64,000 nt of DNA, taken from NCBI GenBank assembly GCA_963693365.1, contig CAVNZM010000005.1:8618001-8682000 (forward strand), given 5' to 3'. The stretch is from Amoebidium appalachense. Lineage: Eukaryota; Ichthyosporea. Shown here in pieces: positions 20,873 through 33,808 of the stretch (position 1 is its first letter; each line of letters opens with the position of its first letter). Under the pieces are notes generated by a model. That model did not search any database, was not told where the DNA came from, and saw only the letters and a program-made list of their open reading frames with translations. A program made the translations under genes and the position numbers.

Positions 20873-21981
20873 AATTTTTGGAAGCATTACTGAAAACCAT
20901 ATTGCATGTGCATATTCTAACCTTAGAGTGCATGCAACTGAGTGTTTTCTGTGTGGTTTTATGCAGTGTTGTCAATCACCGGATTAAGGCTCGTTTGCAT
21001 CTTGTTTGTCCTGTGATGATCCTGGGAGCCAACCTTCAATTCCGCATTAGTTTTTTTTGGTGCATGCAAGTAACTATGAACTTATTATACAAACCAATCA
21101 TTTATTTTATTCCATGGGATTAACGATTGACGGCATAATGACGTCATGTTGCCGATGTTGACGTCTTGCGAGGAAATGCAATATCATCGGACCTTAAATG
21201 GTCTAAATGATTGAAAGATCCGACTGGCAGAAATTTCAGAAATACTTTTGCAAAATTCATGAAAGCAATAATATGATATATCAAGGTTGTATGGCTAGTT
21301 GGAACTTATATTTCAGGCTATGCATGCCATATGTACACATTATGAAGTAGATATCGAGATAACTGCAATTCAGAAGATATACACACATGTATAGAACAAA
21401 TCACAGTGTCAGACGATGCACACCCCCCTCCCCCCCCCCCCCCCCCCCCCTTCTCCCCTCCCCTCAACTCCCCTCCCCTCCCCCCCCCCCCACTTCTCCC
21501 CTCCCCTCAACCCCCTCCCCTCCCCTCCTCCCCCAACTCTCTTGTCACCCTCCTCCCCCTCCACCCACCTCTTTCTTTCCCTTATATAACTGGGCCACAT
21601 TCAGTGTGTTCACACACATGCACACACACGGTCACTTATAGATACATACCCCTGATGCCCATGTGCTTACATCGTCACCGGAGTTTCTACACTTCAGTAC
21701 CGAAACTCCCCCCCTCCACCAACCCCCCCCCACCCCCCCCCCCCCCCAACTAGCTCCTTCTGCTCCCCCATATGCATCTTTTAGATAATTGGTAGCTTTT
21801 ATTCAATGCATTACATAGCAACCCTCCGACGCAGCCTTCAGGGGGCCCGAGCTGAAAACAGAGGGGAGGGAAGAGGCCCGGGGGAACACGGATATCGTGA
21901 CTTTACTAATAGGACGGGAAGTGGGGAAAGGGCCGGGGAGGAAAAAAAGGGCGGGCAGGCGGGCGGGCGGGCGGGCGGGGG

Positions 21982-22073
<92 letters not shown>

Positions 22074-23049
22074 GGGGAGGGGGAGGGGAGGGAGGTGAGG
22101 AGGAGGGGGGGGGGGGGGGGAATGGGGGGGGGGGGCAAAGAAGGGTTTCGGTGAAACACATGCGCGTAATAAGGTGTTGGCATACGAGCCTATCTGCATA
22201 TAGGTCGGGTAAGCTTTAATCTCATGAATAACCTTAGGCAGTATGGAATGATTGGTCACGGTGTAACTATGATTATTAACACATCATGTATCTGTTGCCT
22301 TTTAACGGACCACACACCCTTTTCGTTTTTTGTTCGATTTGCTAAGATAATGGGCACCGTATCTAGCGACGGTCTAACAATATTCTAAAGATTCAATATT
22401 ACTTAGGCCTCCCCCCCCCCCCCCCCTCCCCCCAGGCCCCCTACACATACACCCTCCCACACACCACACATTTGCGCACATGGCTCCGCACACACACACA
22501 CACCGTACACAATACGACAGCTGAAATTGCCCGTGCACATGTATACTTACAAGCACTCGAGCCTAAACACACACACACATATACCTCTCCATAGCACCTC
22601 AGACGGCAGACATGCTTGCTCAACCACTACTGACGACTAGATACTAACAGTTGATATTCCTTTTCTGCCCCTCTCCATCCTCCCCCCCCCCCCCTCCCCC
22701 TCCCCTCTCTCCCCCCCCCCCGCCCCACACACACACACACACGCACACACGCACACACACACACACACACCCCCGCTCACTCACCGACCCAGCCCCCACC
22801 CACCCATTGTATCGACAACCTTTTATATCACTAAAACTTACGACTCTCCTTTACTAAGTAAAGGAATGAATAATACGCGTAACATTAAGCACCACAACAC
22901 AACCGGAGCAGCTAAGTAAAAGCTTTCGAATCGAACAATTACAAGTTTCCTTTATAGAATACCAAAGATAAGTAAGACGGGCCTGAAACACCCATTATGA
23001 CTTCTCTTATGTAGTAGTCTACTGAATATACGGGGTTTCCATTAGGACT
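20873..23049. other. Intergenic region between two convergent genes
   Basis: Holds C-rich tracts (21422-21560, 21711-21747, 22411-22437, 22680-22724), a G tract of about 100 nt (21975-22072), CA tracts, and ordinary AT-richer DNA at 20880-21400 and 22140-22400. No exon recognised. Confidence 0.6.
21975..22072. repeat. Very long poly(G) tract
   Basis: More than 90 consecutive G preceded by (GGGC)n. It is the longest homopolymer in the window. True length is uncertain in any assembly. Confidence 0.9.
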
Positions 23050-23236
23050 TTAGGCTGTTGAAGAGGGTCTGCGGACGCACGCCACAGCTGCTGCGCTGTA
23101 ATTTGCACCCTTGTTGTTGTCCCAGTATGTGTGCCCCGCACATTCGTACTTGACGCTGTAGGTGGCAATGTGCCCAGGCGGCACTGGAAGCACGAACCTG
23201 TGTGAGTGTGTGTGTGTGTGTGTGTGGGGGGGGGGG

Positions 23237-23291
<55 letters not shown>

Positions 23292-24737
23292 ACGGTGTTT
23301 ATCCTTAGCTGTGGTGTGTGCATGTAATCCGGTTCCCCTCGAGAGGGGAGGGGGGAGGGGAGGGGGGTCCGAACAAGGCAAGAATTGAATAGAACAGAAA
23401 GGAGTTTCCAATATACAACACAGACATACGGATGCCTGCCACCCACCCACCCACCCTTCCCCAATTAGCAACCCACCCACCCCACCCACGGTGACCCCAC
23501 ACCCACCAACCCGTGAGTCAACTACCAACCTACCCACGCGCCCAATTCCCAAATCAAAAAAATCACCCATGCACCCACCCATCCACACAATCCCCCAATC
23601 AAAAAATACACACACCAACCTCCTTCCCCCCCCCCCCCCCCCCCCCCCCCCCTCCCCCCCTCCCCAACACACAAAAGACCTCACCTGAACACATCCACAA
23701 CAGGACTAGCAGCGTGGGACCACCACGCATTCGTACAATGAGTAGTCACGCCATCATTCTCCGTCCAATGAACGGTCACCGTCTTCTCATACGCCATATT
23801 CTTCACATACACCTGCCCATTCACTCCATCGGCAACAACAACTGAATTCACTGCTTGCACGCCCATAACCGCCTCCCCGCGAACAATCGGGTTGACGTAT
23901 TCGACAACGGACGCCAAAGCTTTGGAAGAGCGACGCCGGGTGGGCGCCGGGGCGATTAGCGCGGAAGGGGAGGAGACGCCAGCGCCGGCGGATATCCCTT
24001 CGAGAGTAACTGTTTCCTGTTTCATGTGCACGTGCTTCTCCTTCTCCTTCTCTTTCTCTGTCTCTTTCTTGCATGAAGCCGGCGCGCCCAGCGTAGAAAC
24101 AGTGCTAGTGGCGGGGGCGGTAGTAACGTCCACACGTGGGGGGAAAGGGTGCGAATGCACGTGCAAAGAGGAAGAAGACGAAGAGGGCTGTTGTTGTCCC
24201 TGTCCCAGCGGGGTAAGGTGGGACGCGAGGGGTGTCTTGTTGTTCGGGGACGGAGCAGAAGCCAAGGACACGGGTCGAATCCCGTCGCGGCTCCCCACTG
24301 ACGGACGCTTAGCCATAGGTACCTCTTGCAAGATAGGCACCGGATGGGTATACTTGTAGTGGCTCTCGCGGCTGAGAGGGGACGCGGGGCCGTGAGCAAG
24401 AGGGGAGAGAGGAGGGGTAGGGGAGGAAGGAGGAGACATGTTTGCCGGAGAGGTGATTGCGCGCGCGCGACGTTTGTTCGCGGTTGTTGGGCTCCCGATA
24501 GGGGTTCCGGCGCGAGAGGAACGTCTCGAGCCTGGGAGGTCTTCGTCGCTACCAAATTCAGTGTCTGAGTCCCCTGGGTTCTGGATGCTTTCGAGCATGG
24601 CACGAAGACGGCTGGCTTTTGTGAGGGTGTCTTCTTTGGTGGAGGAGGAGGAGGACAAGGTGGTGTTCTTTGAGGCTTTCGCGTTGGTGCGTTGTGCTTG
24701 GCGGATGATGGAGAGGACTCGCTGTTCGTGTGTGTGT

Positions 24738-24768
<31 letters not shown>

Positions 24769-24908
24769 GAGGGTTGGAGGGTTGGGAGAGGAGGGTAGTC
24801 GGGGGAGCGAGGGTGGGTGGGGGGGGGGGAAGGGTGGGTGGGGGTGTGGGGATTGGGGGTTAGAGGTTGGGAGTTGGGAGGGGGGGGAGGGAGGGGGGAG
24901 GGGAGGAG

Positions 24909-24967
<59 letters not shown>

Positions 24968-25159
24968 TGTGTGTGCATGACGGTCGGCGGGAAGGCAGAT
25001 GGGCTGGCCGGGGGGGGGGGGGGGGGGGATGGGAGGGGGGGGATAAAAGGGAAAAGAAAAGGGGGTGGGGGGGGGGGAAAGGGGGAAAGGGTTAGAATGT
25101 GTCATACGGTTTATAGTGCAAAAAACAGAATGGGAGAGGTGTGGCACCGGGCATAGCAA

Positions 25160-25220
<61 letters not shown>

Positions 25221-27466
25221 CTCTCTGCATACATGAACGCGCGCGCGCACCCACCCACCCACCCACCCACCCACCCACCCACCCACACACACCCACACAC
25301 ACACAAACACACACACACACACGTACCCGCCAGCGCTCCTGTGCGTTGAACTGTTTGATCTTGTTGACGTGCACCTGGCTGATGATGTTTGCTATCGCCA
25401 GCTTGTCCACGTGCGCCTAAAAAAGTGTGTGTGTGTGTGTGGCGGAGGGGAAATGTGGGGGGGGGGGGGGGGGGGGAGGGAGGGGGGGGGGGAAGTAAAG
25501 TCAGTAGAGAACAGGTGTGGGAAAAAATGAACCTTAGGGGGCTGGGAGGAGAAGGAGGAGGCGGGGGGGGGGGGGGGTAGAATGTGGAACACGGCACAAA
25601 GCAAAGATCCAGCAAAAAACTTTGCAGGACACATGCAAAAGCAAAACTTCGACTGTGCAACATCAGCGTGCGGGGGGGGGGGGGGGGGGGGGGGGTTTAA
25701 ATGCGGAACACGGTACGAAGTACACATACACGATGAGAAGCATGGTCAGGACACATGCAAAGGCAAACATTCAAGTATGCAACATCGGCCATGCACACAG
25801 TATGCGTCATAAGCAGAGGCCATCCTCAGGGGGGAGAGGGGAAGGGGGGAGGCGGGTAGGGGAGGGGGGATACTCGGTACGAAAGTGCCGCACACAACCG
25901 GTAACTGTAATTCGGATATTCAAAGGCAGAACACACAAGGCATGTCAGATAAGCAGAGCTCATCATCATCATTATTTTTTTTTTTTTGGAGGGGGGGGGG
26001 GGGGTAGGGAATGGGTGCCATGATTTAAGAGTGCGTTACTAATTTACAGAGTAACTGATATGCATACACATTCATGACGGCAAACACAATGAAGTTTTGC
26101 AAAGCACACACAGGGGGTAGGTGGGGGGGTAAGGGCATGGGTGGATGGGGGGGTGGGAGGTTCAAAGCAGGCAGAAACTATATAGCAATGTTATTAATAC
26201 AATGGTGGTGATATCAGTCAGATGGGTGTAGAGGGGTGACGGCAAGCAACAAATCCAATGGCAAGCAACAAGCAACCACCATTTAGAAGAGATAGAGACC
26301 AATAGAGACAATAGCACTGTAAGCGTAAACACTGCCGTTTTTCCAATCAGAAATTGAGAAAAGTGATGTAAACTGATGGTGTAGTATATGCAAATATTTT
26401 TTTTTTTTTTGGACATACCGGCTCCACGTGCTCTGTTGGGGCTGCGGTTGCCCTCTGCGCAATCTTCATTGGTAGCTGTAGCACATTGGAGGAGGCGGCG
26501 TCGGCGGGGGGGGGGGGGGGGGGGGGGGAGGGGGGGAGAGGGGGGAGGGGAGGGGAGAATGGGGAGGGGGGAGACGGGGGAGGGAGGGGGGAGATGGGGG
26601 AGGCAAGGGGGGGGGGGGGGGGGGGGGGAAGGGAGGGAAGAGAAGAATGTATGTGTTAGAGGTTGGTAAACATAGAAGCAAAGTTGCAAGACAAAAACAC
26701 AAGAAACAAACAAACCATATCGGTGGGCAGGAGGCACTTTAGCACTTTCATGAAGTTCCAGGGACTGGCGAGGGAAGGGAGGGAAGGGGGAGGGGGGCGG
26801 GGGGGAGAGGAAGGAGGGAGCGAGGGGGGAGGGGAGGGGGTGGATGCTAATTAAGATGACCAGGTTTCACTGCCTAAGCCACAAACAGAGTAAGTGGGTG
26901 GAAGGGGCGGAGTGGGGAAGGGGGGGGGGGGGGGGGGGGTTATACCTTGAACCAGTCGTGGTCGAGACAGTCCTTTGCTGTGGGCCGTTTCTTAGGCATC
27001 TTCTGCAATACACAAAAAACACACGTTCATATGTTTGTTAGAGAAATGGTTATGTTTTCCTAACCCTCTTCCTGGACACACAAAACACAAACGAACACGC
27101 ATGCACATATCCTTGTTAGGGGAGGACGATGTTTTCCTATCCCTACTCCATCACACACATCCGTGTGCGCGACTCATGACCTTCCTACTGTGCCACATCG
27201 ATACAGGCATGTGCCCCACATTCATAGTGACGGTTTCCTGTCTTCTTTCCTTGACACATGCATGTGTGCGTGTGGATGGGACCCTCCCTCCTCCCCCCCC
27301 CCCCCCCTCCCCCTCTCCCATTCATTGTGCTACATGCATGCACGTATGTAAGAGGCATAGACGAGGGAGACACCCGAATGGTTGGTCTCACCTGTTATAA
27401 TAATACAAATGGGGCCTATTTTCGACTCCATTCAAACAAAGTAGCACCCCCCCCCCCCCCCCGCCC

Positions 27467-27507
<41 letters not shown>

Positions 27508-27697
27508 CCCCGCCGCCCCCCTTCTCACCCTTCCTTTCCTCTCTCTCGGCCCTACAGCTCTCTCTCTGCAGAAGCTCTCTACCAAGGTGCAAGTATACAG
27601 CAACAACACAAACATCGCATGTACCAAGAAACCTTGTCAGTTTCCCGATTCCATGTTTATGCTACTGACTACTCACCTGGAGCTCCCAATCGGTCAC

Positions 27698-27730
<33 letters not shown>

Positions 27731-27973
27731 GGCCCGCCCACCCACCTGCGCCCCCCCCACCCCTTCCCCTCATCCTTCGCCCTCCGCCACCTTTCCCCCC
27801 TTCTCCCCTTCCATTTTGCCTTTCCACAATGCATCGCACAGAGCAGGTTGAAGGGTGGTAGCGTGCTCACCTGCAGCAGCTTTGAGATGAAATCAATAGC
27901 CTCGGGAGAGGGCTTTGTCTCGAAGTCCTGGTCAAACCCGAGCACGGCTGTGTGTGTGTGTGCGTGTGTTTGT

Positions 27974-28041
<68 letters not shown>

Positions 28042-28234
28042 ACGTGTGTGCGTGCGCGGGTGTGCATGTGTCTGTGTGTGGTGGTGAAGAGGTGGAATGG
28101 TGAGGAGGCGGAATGGCTGAAGGGGTGGTGATGGTTGTAGTGTGTATGTGTGCATGTGTGTATATGTGTGTGTTCGTGGCGTCACAACTGTGCAATGAAG
28201 TGTGCAACAGTAATCTGTGTGTGCGTGGATGCAG

Positions 28235-28305
<71 letters not shown>

Positions 28306-28490
28306 GGTGGGTGTAAAGGAATAAGAAGTTGGGTGGTGGTTGTTCACGGTATATCAATGGACAGATGTATAACGAAAAACCGGTGCATTGAATGGTATAA
28401 GACACAACCACGAAAGAGCAAACCGTCCATGGGTGGTGTTTTTGGGCGGGGGGGTTGACACATTCGGAGTAAATGAATTTTTTAAACCGC

Positions 28491-28587
<97 letters not shown>

Positions 28588-28881
28588 CTCTCTGGCGCCT
28601 TTCTGTGGCATGTCAACCACAACCCACCTTTGTTGATTTGGGAGTGTGTCTCTGCCTCTGTGTCCCCCTTGAATGGCAGGCCACCGCTCAGCCTGTGGGC
28701 GTGGTGACACTGTTATTAGCAAGATTTGTCGAGGTGATGGCTATTATTAGAGCCATGTGTTGAGGTGGAATACTGCGCGAGCTTATCCCTCAATATCCAT
28801 CTGTGTGTACGCGTTTACGTGTTTCTCTTTTTGTGTGTCTTTATTGGCAGGCTTGGGGTGATGAGTGGTGGTAGTGGTGGT

Positions 28882-28949
<68 letters not shown>

Positions 28950-28958
28950 CGTGCGTGC

Positions 28959-28997
<39 letters not shown>

Positions 28998-30190
28998 TTG
29001 GGGGGGGGGGGAGGGGGGAAGGGAGGGGGGGGGGGAAGGTGGTGGAAGGGAGCCCGGGAGTGGAAGACGGCCAAGGGTGGGCATGAAGGGTGGATAGGAG
29101 GGTGGAAGGAGGGGGAGGGGGCAGGGGAAGAGGGTTAGAGAGGAGGGGCAAAAGAAATAGAGGCAAAGCACATACAGCAGGTAGGTGATAACACCGACAC
29201 TCCACAGGTCAGCGGCGCAGGTTGTGGGCTCAAAGTTGATGACCTCTGGTGCCGAATACTCCAAGGTGCCTACGAGCTCTTTGATTGGCTGGGGGCCAAG
29301 GATCACGCTCAGCCCAAAGTCGATCAGCTTGATGCCGCTGTCCAGGTCGTTGCCTTTGAGGAGGATGTTTTCAGGCTGCGGGAGTATTGCCATATAAGGT
29401 TATTATGTAGCCAATGAAAATTGTGCACAGCTGATTGAATGGGCGGAGAAATGCCAAAAAAAAAAAAAGAAAAAAAAAAAAAGAAAAAGAAGAAAACCAA
29501 AAAGAAAACACCTTGTGAACACCTGATTGAATAGCAGGAGAAATCCCCCCCCCCCCCCCCCCCCCCCCCCCCCACAAAAAAAAAAAAAAAAAAAAAAAGC
29601 AGTGTGTGCACACACACCTTGAGGTCGCGGTGGACAATATTTAAACTGTGCAAGTAGACCAGGCCGTCGAGGATGGACCGGATGATGGGGATGGCCTCCA
29701 GCTCCGTGAAGATCTCCTTGGCCGCTATCTTGTGGAATAGCTCCCCCCCGGCTATCCTGAAATTCGAAGAAAAATAAAAATGCAGTGGTGTTATCGTGTG
29801 TGTGCATGCGCTGGCGCACAAGTTCAGGTGGAATAGCTGCCCCCCGGCAATCCTTAACGTTTTTTTTTCCTTAACTTTATTTTTTCCCCCCCCGGGGGGG
29901 GGGGGGGGGGGGGGGGGCACGTATTTGTGTGTGGACATGCAAGGGTGCACGAGTTTACCCTTCTGTGGATTTGCTCAGGGCTTCCTGGAATCCTGGAAAA
30001 CTCAGAAATTGAACTGAAACCATGGGAGGTTGATTTAATGTGTGCAAACAGAGCGCATGAGTTTCAATCTTGTGTGTTAACCCCCCCTCCCCCTCCCTTT
30101 CTGCTCCTCCTCCAGGGGGCAATCTCGATCTTGGAAAATCCATAAAACTCAGACACAAAATGCACAGTTACCAATTCGTCCATCGGTACT

Positions 30191-30221
<31 letters not shown>

Positions 30222-32048
30222 CCATGCCAAGAAATCCAGCGATCAGATTTCGAAACGACACTCCTTGAATAATCCCCCCTCCCCCCCCCCCCCCTCCCTT
30301 TCCCCCCCCCCCCCCCCTCAACCAGGGGGCCAGGGGAGTGCAATCTCGGAAACATGTGAGTGGTGAGAACGTGTACGAAGGCTTTGTATATCTGCATGGC
30401 TTCTGCTTTGCAAAAAATGCTGTAATTGTGCACCTTTTTGAAACAATGTGTAGAAGGAGCCTAGCTAGAATGGCGGTGGAGGGGGTGAGGGGGCGGGCAG
30501 TGGTAGTGGTAGTGGGTAAGCAGAGTATGTTGGCCTGTAGTGTTTGCGCGTTTGATTGACATTTGTGAGTGCGTGCGTGTGCATGTTCGTGTGCGTGTGC
30601 GTGTGTGTCTGTGTGTGTGAGCACACACGTGTGTGGTTGGGTGCCCAAAAGGGGATGGTGAAGGTGTGTGTGTGTGTGTGGGGGGGGGGGGGGAGGGGGG
30701 GGTATACGTCCTTGACAGAAAAAGGAAGCAGAGCTACAATACCAGAAAATCCAAAAGATAAAAGCCAAAGCAAATGTACCGAGATTGTACTACGCAAGGA
30801 AGCCCGGGCCCATATAATTTAGTGGAGTCTACACAGGTAGAGGGTTACTATGTGATATAGATATGCGTGGGTAGGCCTAGTGTGCTACTGTGTGTGTTTG
30901 TGTTTGTGTGTGTGTATGTGTGCGCGCACGTGTGTGTATGTGTGTGTATGTGTGTGTGGTGTGTAACCTGTGGTATTGATGGCCCGTGCCACTATGCTGC
31001 ATGTGCACCACGTGTGGTGTTCAGGTGCAGTATGAAATGAAGATTTGTATGTTTGCTAAAGGTTTAAAACTTTCTGTGTGCGTGTCTAAGAAGAGAACAG
31101 GATTCCCCCATGACCAGCCCCCCCGTCTACCTGTCCCTGGCCACCAACACAAATATACTATACCTCCATATAACAACAATCCTGCAAACACCCGGTATAA
31201 CGGCCATAAATGAGCGCAACCCCCCTCCTCCCCTCTTCCCGCCCCCTCCCCCCCCCCCCCTCCCCCTCCTCCCCTCCCCCCCAAGCTGCCCTATCCCCTC
31301 CCATTCTCCAACCTGAAAACTGCAAAATCTCAGGCTGAACCAAACGGCCCAGAACTAATCCAGCCTACCGAATGAAAAAAGAAATACGGTAGGTGCAAAG
31401 AAATGTGCTCATTCTTGCAGATGAGCATCACCGATGCATTTGACGGAGACAAGTATGCAAAGTTCAGCCAGTTAGAGAGCTATGCCACGCTTTGAAGATG
31501 TTGCATGCACGCGGTGCTCATGTGGCTTAGTGCTTCCCAATACGCGCTTCCCATTGCGTGAGTGAGTCAAGTGCTATCTGTGGCATAAAACCTGTAGGGA
31601 TATGGAACACTTACAATTCAAGGACAAGAACCATTTTCTGCCTGGACTCGTACACATCCACGAGATGCATGCAGTTTGGGTGGTTGATCATTTTCAAGAT
31701 GTCAACCTCCAGTTTGGCCTGCGTGTGATGGGACACGGTTCAGACACACTTCATCTCGTTTCCCGACTTAGATCTGCCTGTATATTTTTTTGGCCCACAG
31801 CAGTAATCAAGGGGATCACTTATGCTTTGGTCCTCCAAACTTAATTAATACTGATCGGGTGAGGAAACCATAACGTGCAGCCCAGCCGTTGGGACCTACC
31901 CGATTGAGCATGCAGCATCAGAAGAGCTATCGATGCTAAAAAATTGATCGCACGGAAAGAAGTCACTAGCTCAGTGCGAGTGAACTGTATGTTGTATCTG
32001 CAGGCTGAAGCACGGCATACCCTCCTATCCCCCTCCTTCTCCCCCCCC

Positions 32049-32083
<35 letters not shown>

Positions 32084-32820
32084 TTTTCCCCTTTGCCCTC
32101 ACCCCTCCCTCGCCCTACCATCCTTCCGGGCCCTCCTCCCCCCCACCCCCCTTCCCCCTTCTCACCCCCTCCCTTTTGTGAGTTGAGCAACCATCATGCA
32201 ATAATGATGTTCCACATCACCCCCTGGTTAACACTTATGCGCAGTATAAAAAAAACATCCCCAACGCAGGCAGATGGAAAAAAACTTAAAATTGCGTAAG
32301 ACATATGAAAAGCCTGTGTACAGATCTTACATGCCAGAGCATAGCCACAATACCTTTTCTTTGGTGAAACCCTTCCTTGTTGCACGTTTATCCACAATCT
32401 TGGCAGCATAAAACTCACCAGTCTTTTTGTGTTGGCACTTATTGACTGTGCCAAAACGACCCCTGCAGAATAAAGAATGCCCAATACCATTCAGATCTGT
32501 CCAACGACATCTGGAAGTGTGTCGCCAACTCAACCTCCCTCCCCCCCCCCCCCCCCCCCCCCTCCCCCCTCCCCCGGCCCCCCCACACCACACACACACA
32601 CACACACACCACCCCACCGGCCTCCCCGGACAGCAACAACCATCACTCCCAAACACATTTTGTTTGATTGACGTATCATCCCCGTAATTTAAGTATAGCA
32701 ATAAAAACCACCAATTTTCGAAAACAATCAGGGAAAGAAAACACACCTGCCCATGAGATCCTGAAGGTCGTAGTCATCCTCAAACGGCTGCTGTTTAGCC
32801 CACGGCACTATTTGTGTCAT
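23050..32820 (-). CDS. CaMK/DAPK-type Ser/Thr kinase with calmodulin-binding-like helix and C-terminal CBM21 domain (12 exons)
   Basis: Exons (minus): 32820-32747, 32462-32354, 31718-31615, 29756-29618, 29375-29176, 28692-28628, 27947-27871, 27002-26946, 26475-26419, 25416-25327, 24721-23685, 23197-23050. All borders are GT-AG, phases agree, and the total is 2157 nt (718 residues). The ATG follows an upstream in-frame TGA. Kinase domain about 17-274: GRGRFGTV (24-31), K46, E65, HRDLKPEN (138-145), DFG (161-163), APE (184-186), R262; all catalytic residues are present. The closest look is DAPK/STK17/MLCK. Exons 10-11 encode [20 protein letters not shown] (311-330), matching the autoinhibitory/calmodulin-binding helix of DAPK and CaMKI. 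A Ser/Pro-rich linker (about 340-596) has many SP/TP sites. CBM21 (about 600-710) shows [12 protein letters not shown] and [10 protein letters not shown] (694-703), the glycogen-binding signature of PP1 targeting subunits. No clear RVxF PP1 motif is seen. Predicted: a calcium/calmodulin-controlled kinase that sits on glycogen. Substrates unknown. Confidence 0.87.
23205..23290. repeat. (TG)n/G tract abutting a kinase-gene acceptor
   Basis: On the transcribed strand this is (CA)n ending CACACAG| at 23198, so the microsatellite supplies the acceptor region of the last exon. Confidence 0.85.
24727..25326 (-). other. Kinase intron 10: (GT)n at the donor, (CA)n at the acceptor
   Basis: On the sense strand the intron starts gtacgtgtgtgtg and carries GT-rich DNA (25286-25326 and 25160-25217). 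It ends with (CA)n (24911-24973 and 24727-24752) immediately before CAG| at 24722. The two ends are complementary and could pair in the pre-mRNA. Confidence 0.6.
25575..25805. repeat. Diverged tandem duplication inside kinase intron 9
   Basis: Two copies of about 115 bp share tg(t/c)ggaacacgg(c/t)ac and caggacacatgcaaa, separated by a G run (25673-25695). A weaker third copy follows at about 25875-25960. Confidence 0.5.
27950..28995. repeat. Three long (TG)n blocks in kinase introns 5 and 6
   Basis: 27950-28040, 28234-28297 and 28493-28584 lie in intron 6, and 28884-28994 lies in intron 5. In sense orientation they are (CA)n. The first directly precedes the exon 7 acceptor at 27948. Confidence 0.85.
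29732..29854 (-). repeat. Duplicated exon-4 acceptor and first codons of the kinase gene
   Basis: 29828-29854 repeats 29732-29758 with few mismatches. The upstream copy includes an AG and codes IAGGQLFH against IAGGELFH in the true exon. The two acceptors are 96 nt apart with no stop between, so use of the upstream AG would add 32 residues in frame. Its pyrimidine tract is poor, so use is doubtful. Confidence 0.65.
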
Positions 32821-33768
32821 TCTCCAGCGGCTAGAACTAGTGAGGCTCCCAGAACCTCAATCCCACTAATTCAAAAATGCTTAAACTTTAATGTTTGGGA
32901 AAGAAAGCTCGCTTGCAGCTCATCTCAAGTGAAACGAGTGTAATCAGCCAAAAACCCCGGTGCCAAGATCTATACCTGATGAAGCTCGGATTGAGAAAGA
33001 GGTACCAGACATGGAATTAGGGAAAAGGAAACAGGGAGCTTATATGAGCTCCTACTAATAAATACTACAGAATAATCGCTTAAACGTTGCTTTCGCCTCC
33101 CTTGAACCGGATGAGAAACTGGAGCACACAGCCTAGGCCTGATTCCCTATCACGGTTTGTTTTCACCCCACAAACTCAAGGTCAAGATCCTGCTGTGAGC
33201 TCTCGAAAACACCGGCGTTCAGCTAAACAGTTCATACAATAACTTTTCGGCCCGCTTCAAACGATTCATTTATCTACTAGAGAGCTTTTTGTGTTCTTCA
33301 GTCTTTTTCTTCCCCGTTTTTGCTTTCTGTTTTCGTGTTGTGACCAACAAATGTATGTAAACAGGCCACGGCCAAGCATGGCTCAGTGCGAAGCAGTCTA
33401 CCACAGGCGGTGCGCGTTGAGCCAATCGCACAGTTGACAATCTCAGGATTAGCCAATCGAGTTGCTGAAATGGTACATTATGGAGGGGTGTAAATCTTTT
33501 TTAAAACAAAGGTGTCATGTAAATGTGGCATGCTAATAATTTTGTCATATATAGCACGTCTACCGGTGGAGAGGTCCACCCCCAAGCCGAAATAACAGTG
33601 TGTTTCCGCGGCAGCACAACGCCGGGCCGCGTTTCACTTCTTTAGACGCCCAGGCCTGGCGCACGTGGCGCACGCACATCCGCGGCAAAACAGTGACACG
33701 ACGCGCGGAGATATTCCATATGGAATTCGATCGAAAGGTTATTTATGCCCACGGTGAGAGGGGCCGGA

Positions 33769-33808
<40 letters not shown>

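Noticed and set aside
24262-24275. tRNA B-box-like GGGTCGAATCC
   Set aside because: It lies inside the kinase-CBM21 coding exon, with no A box or cloverleaf partner. No tRNA or rRNA gene was found in the window.
23681-24658. The CBM21-coding frame as a separate single-exon gene
   Set aside because: No ATG begins it; the frame extends upstream to an acceptor at 24721 and joins in phase to the kinase regulatory helix, and CBM21 is completed only by the next exon.
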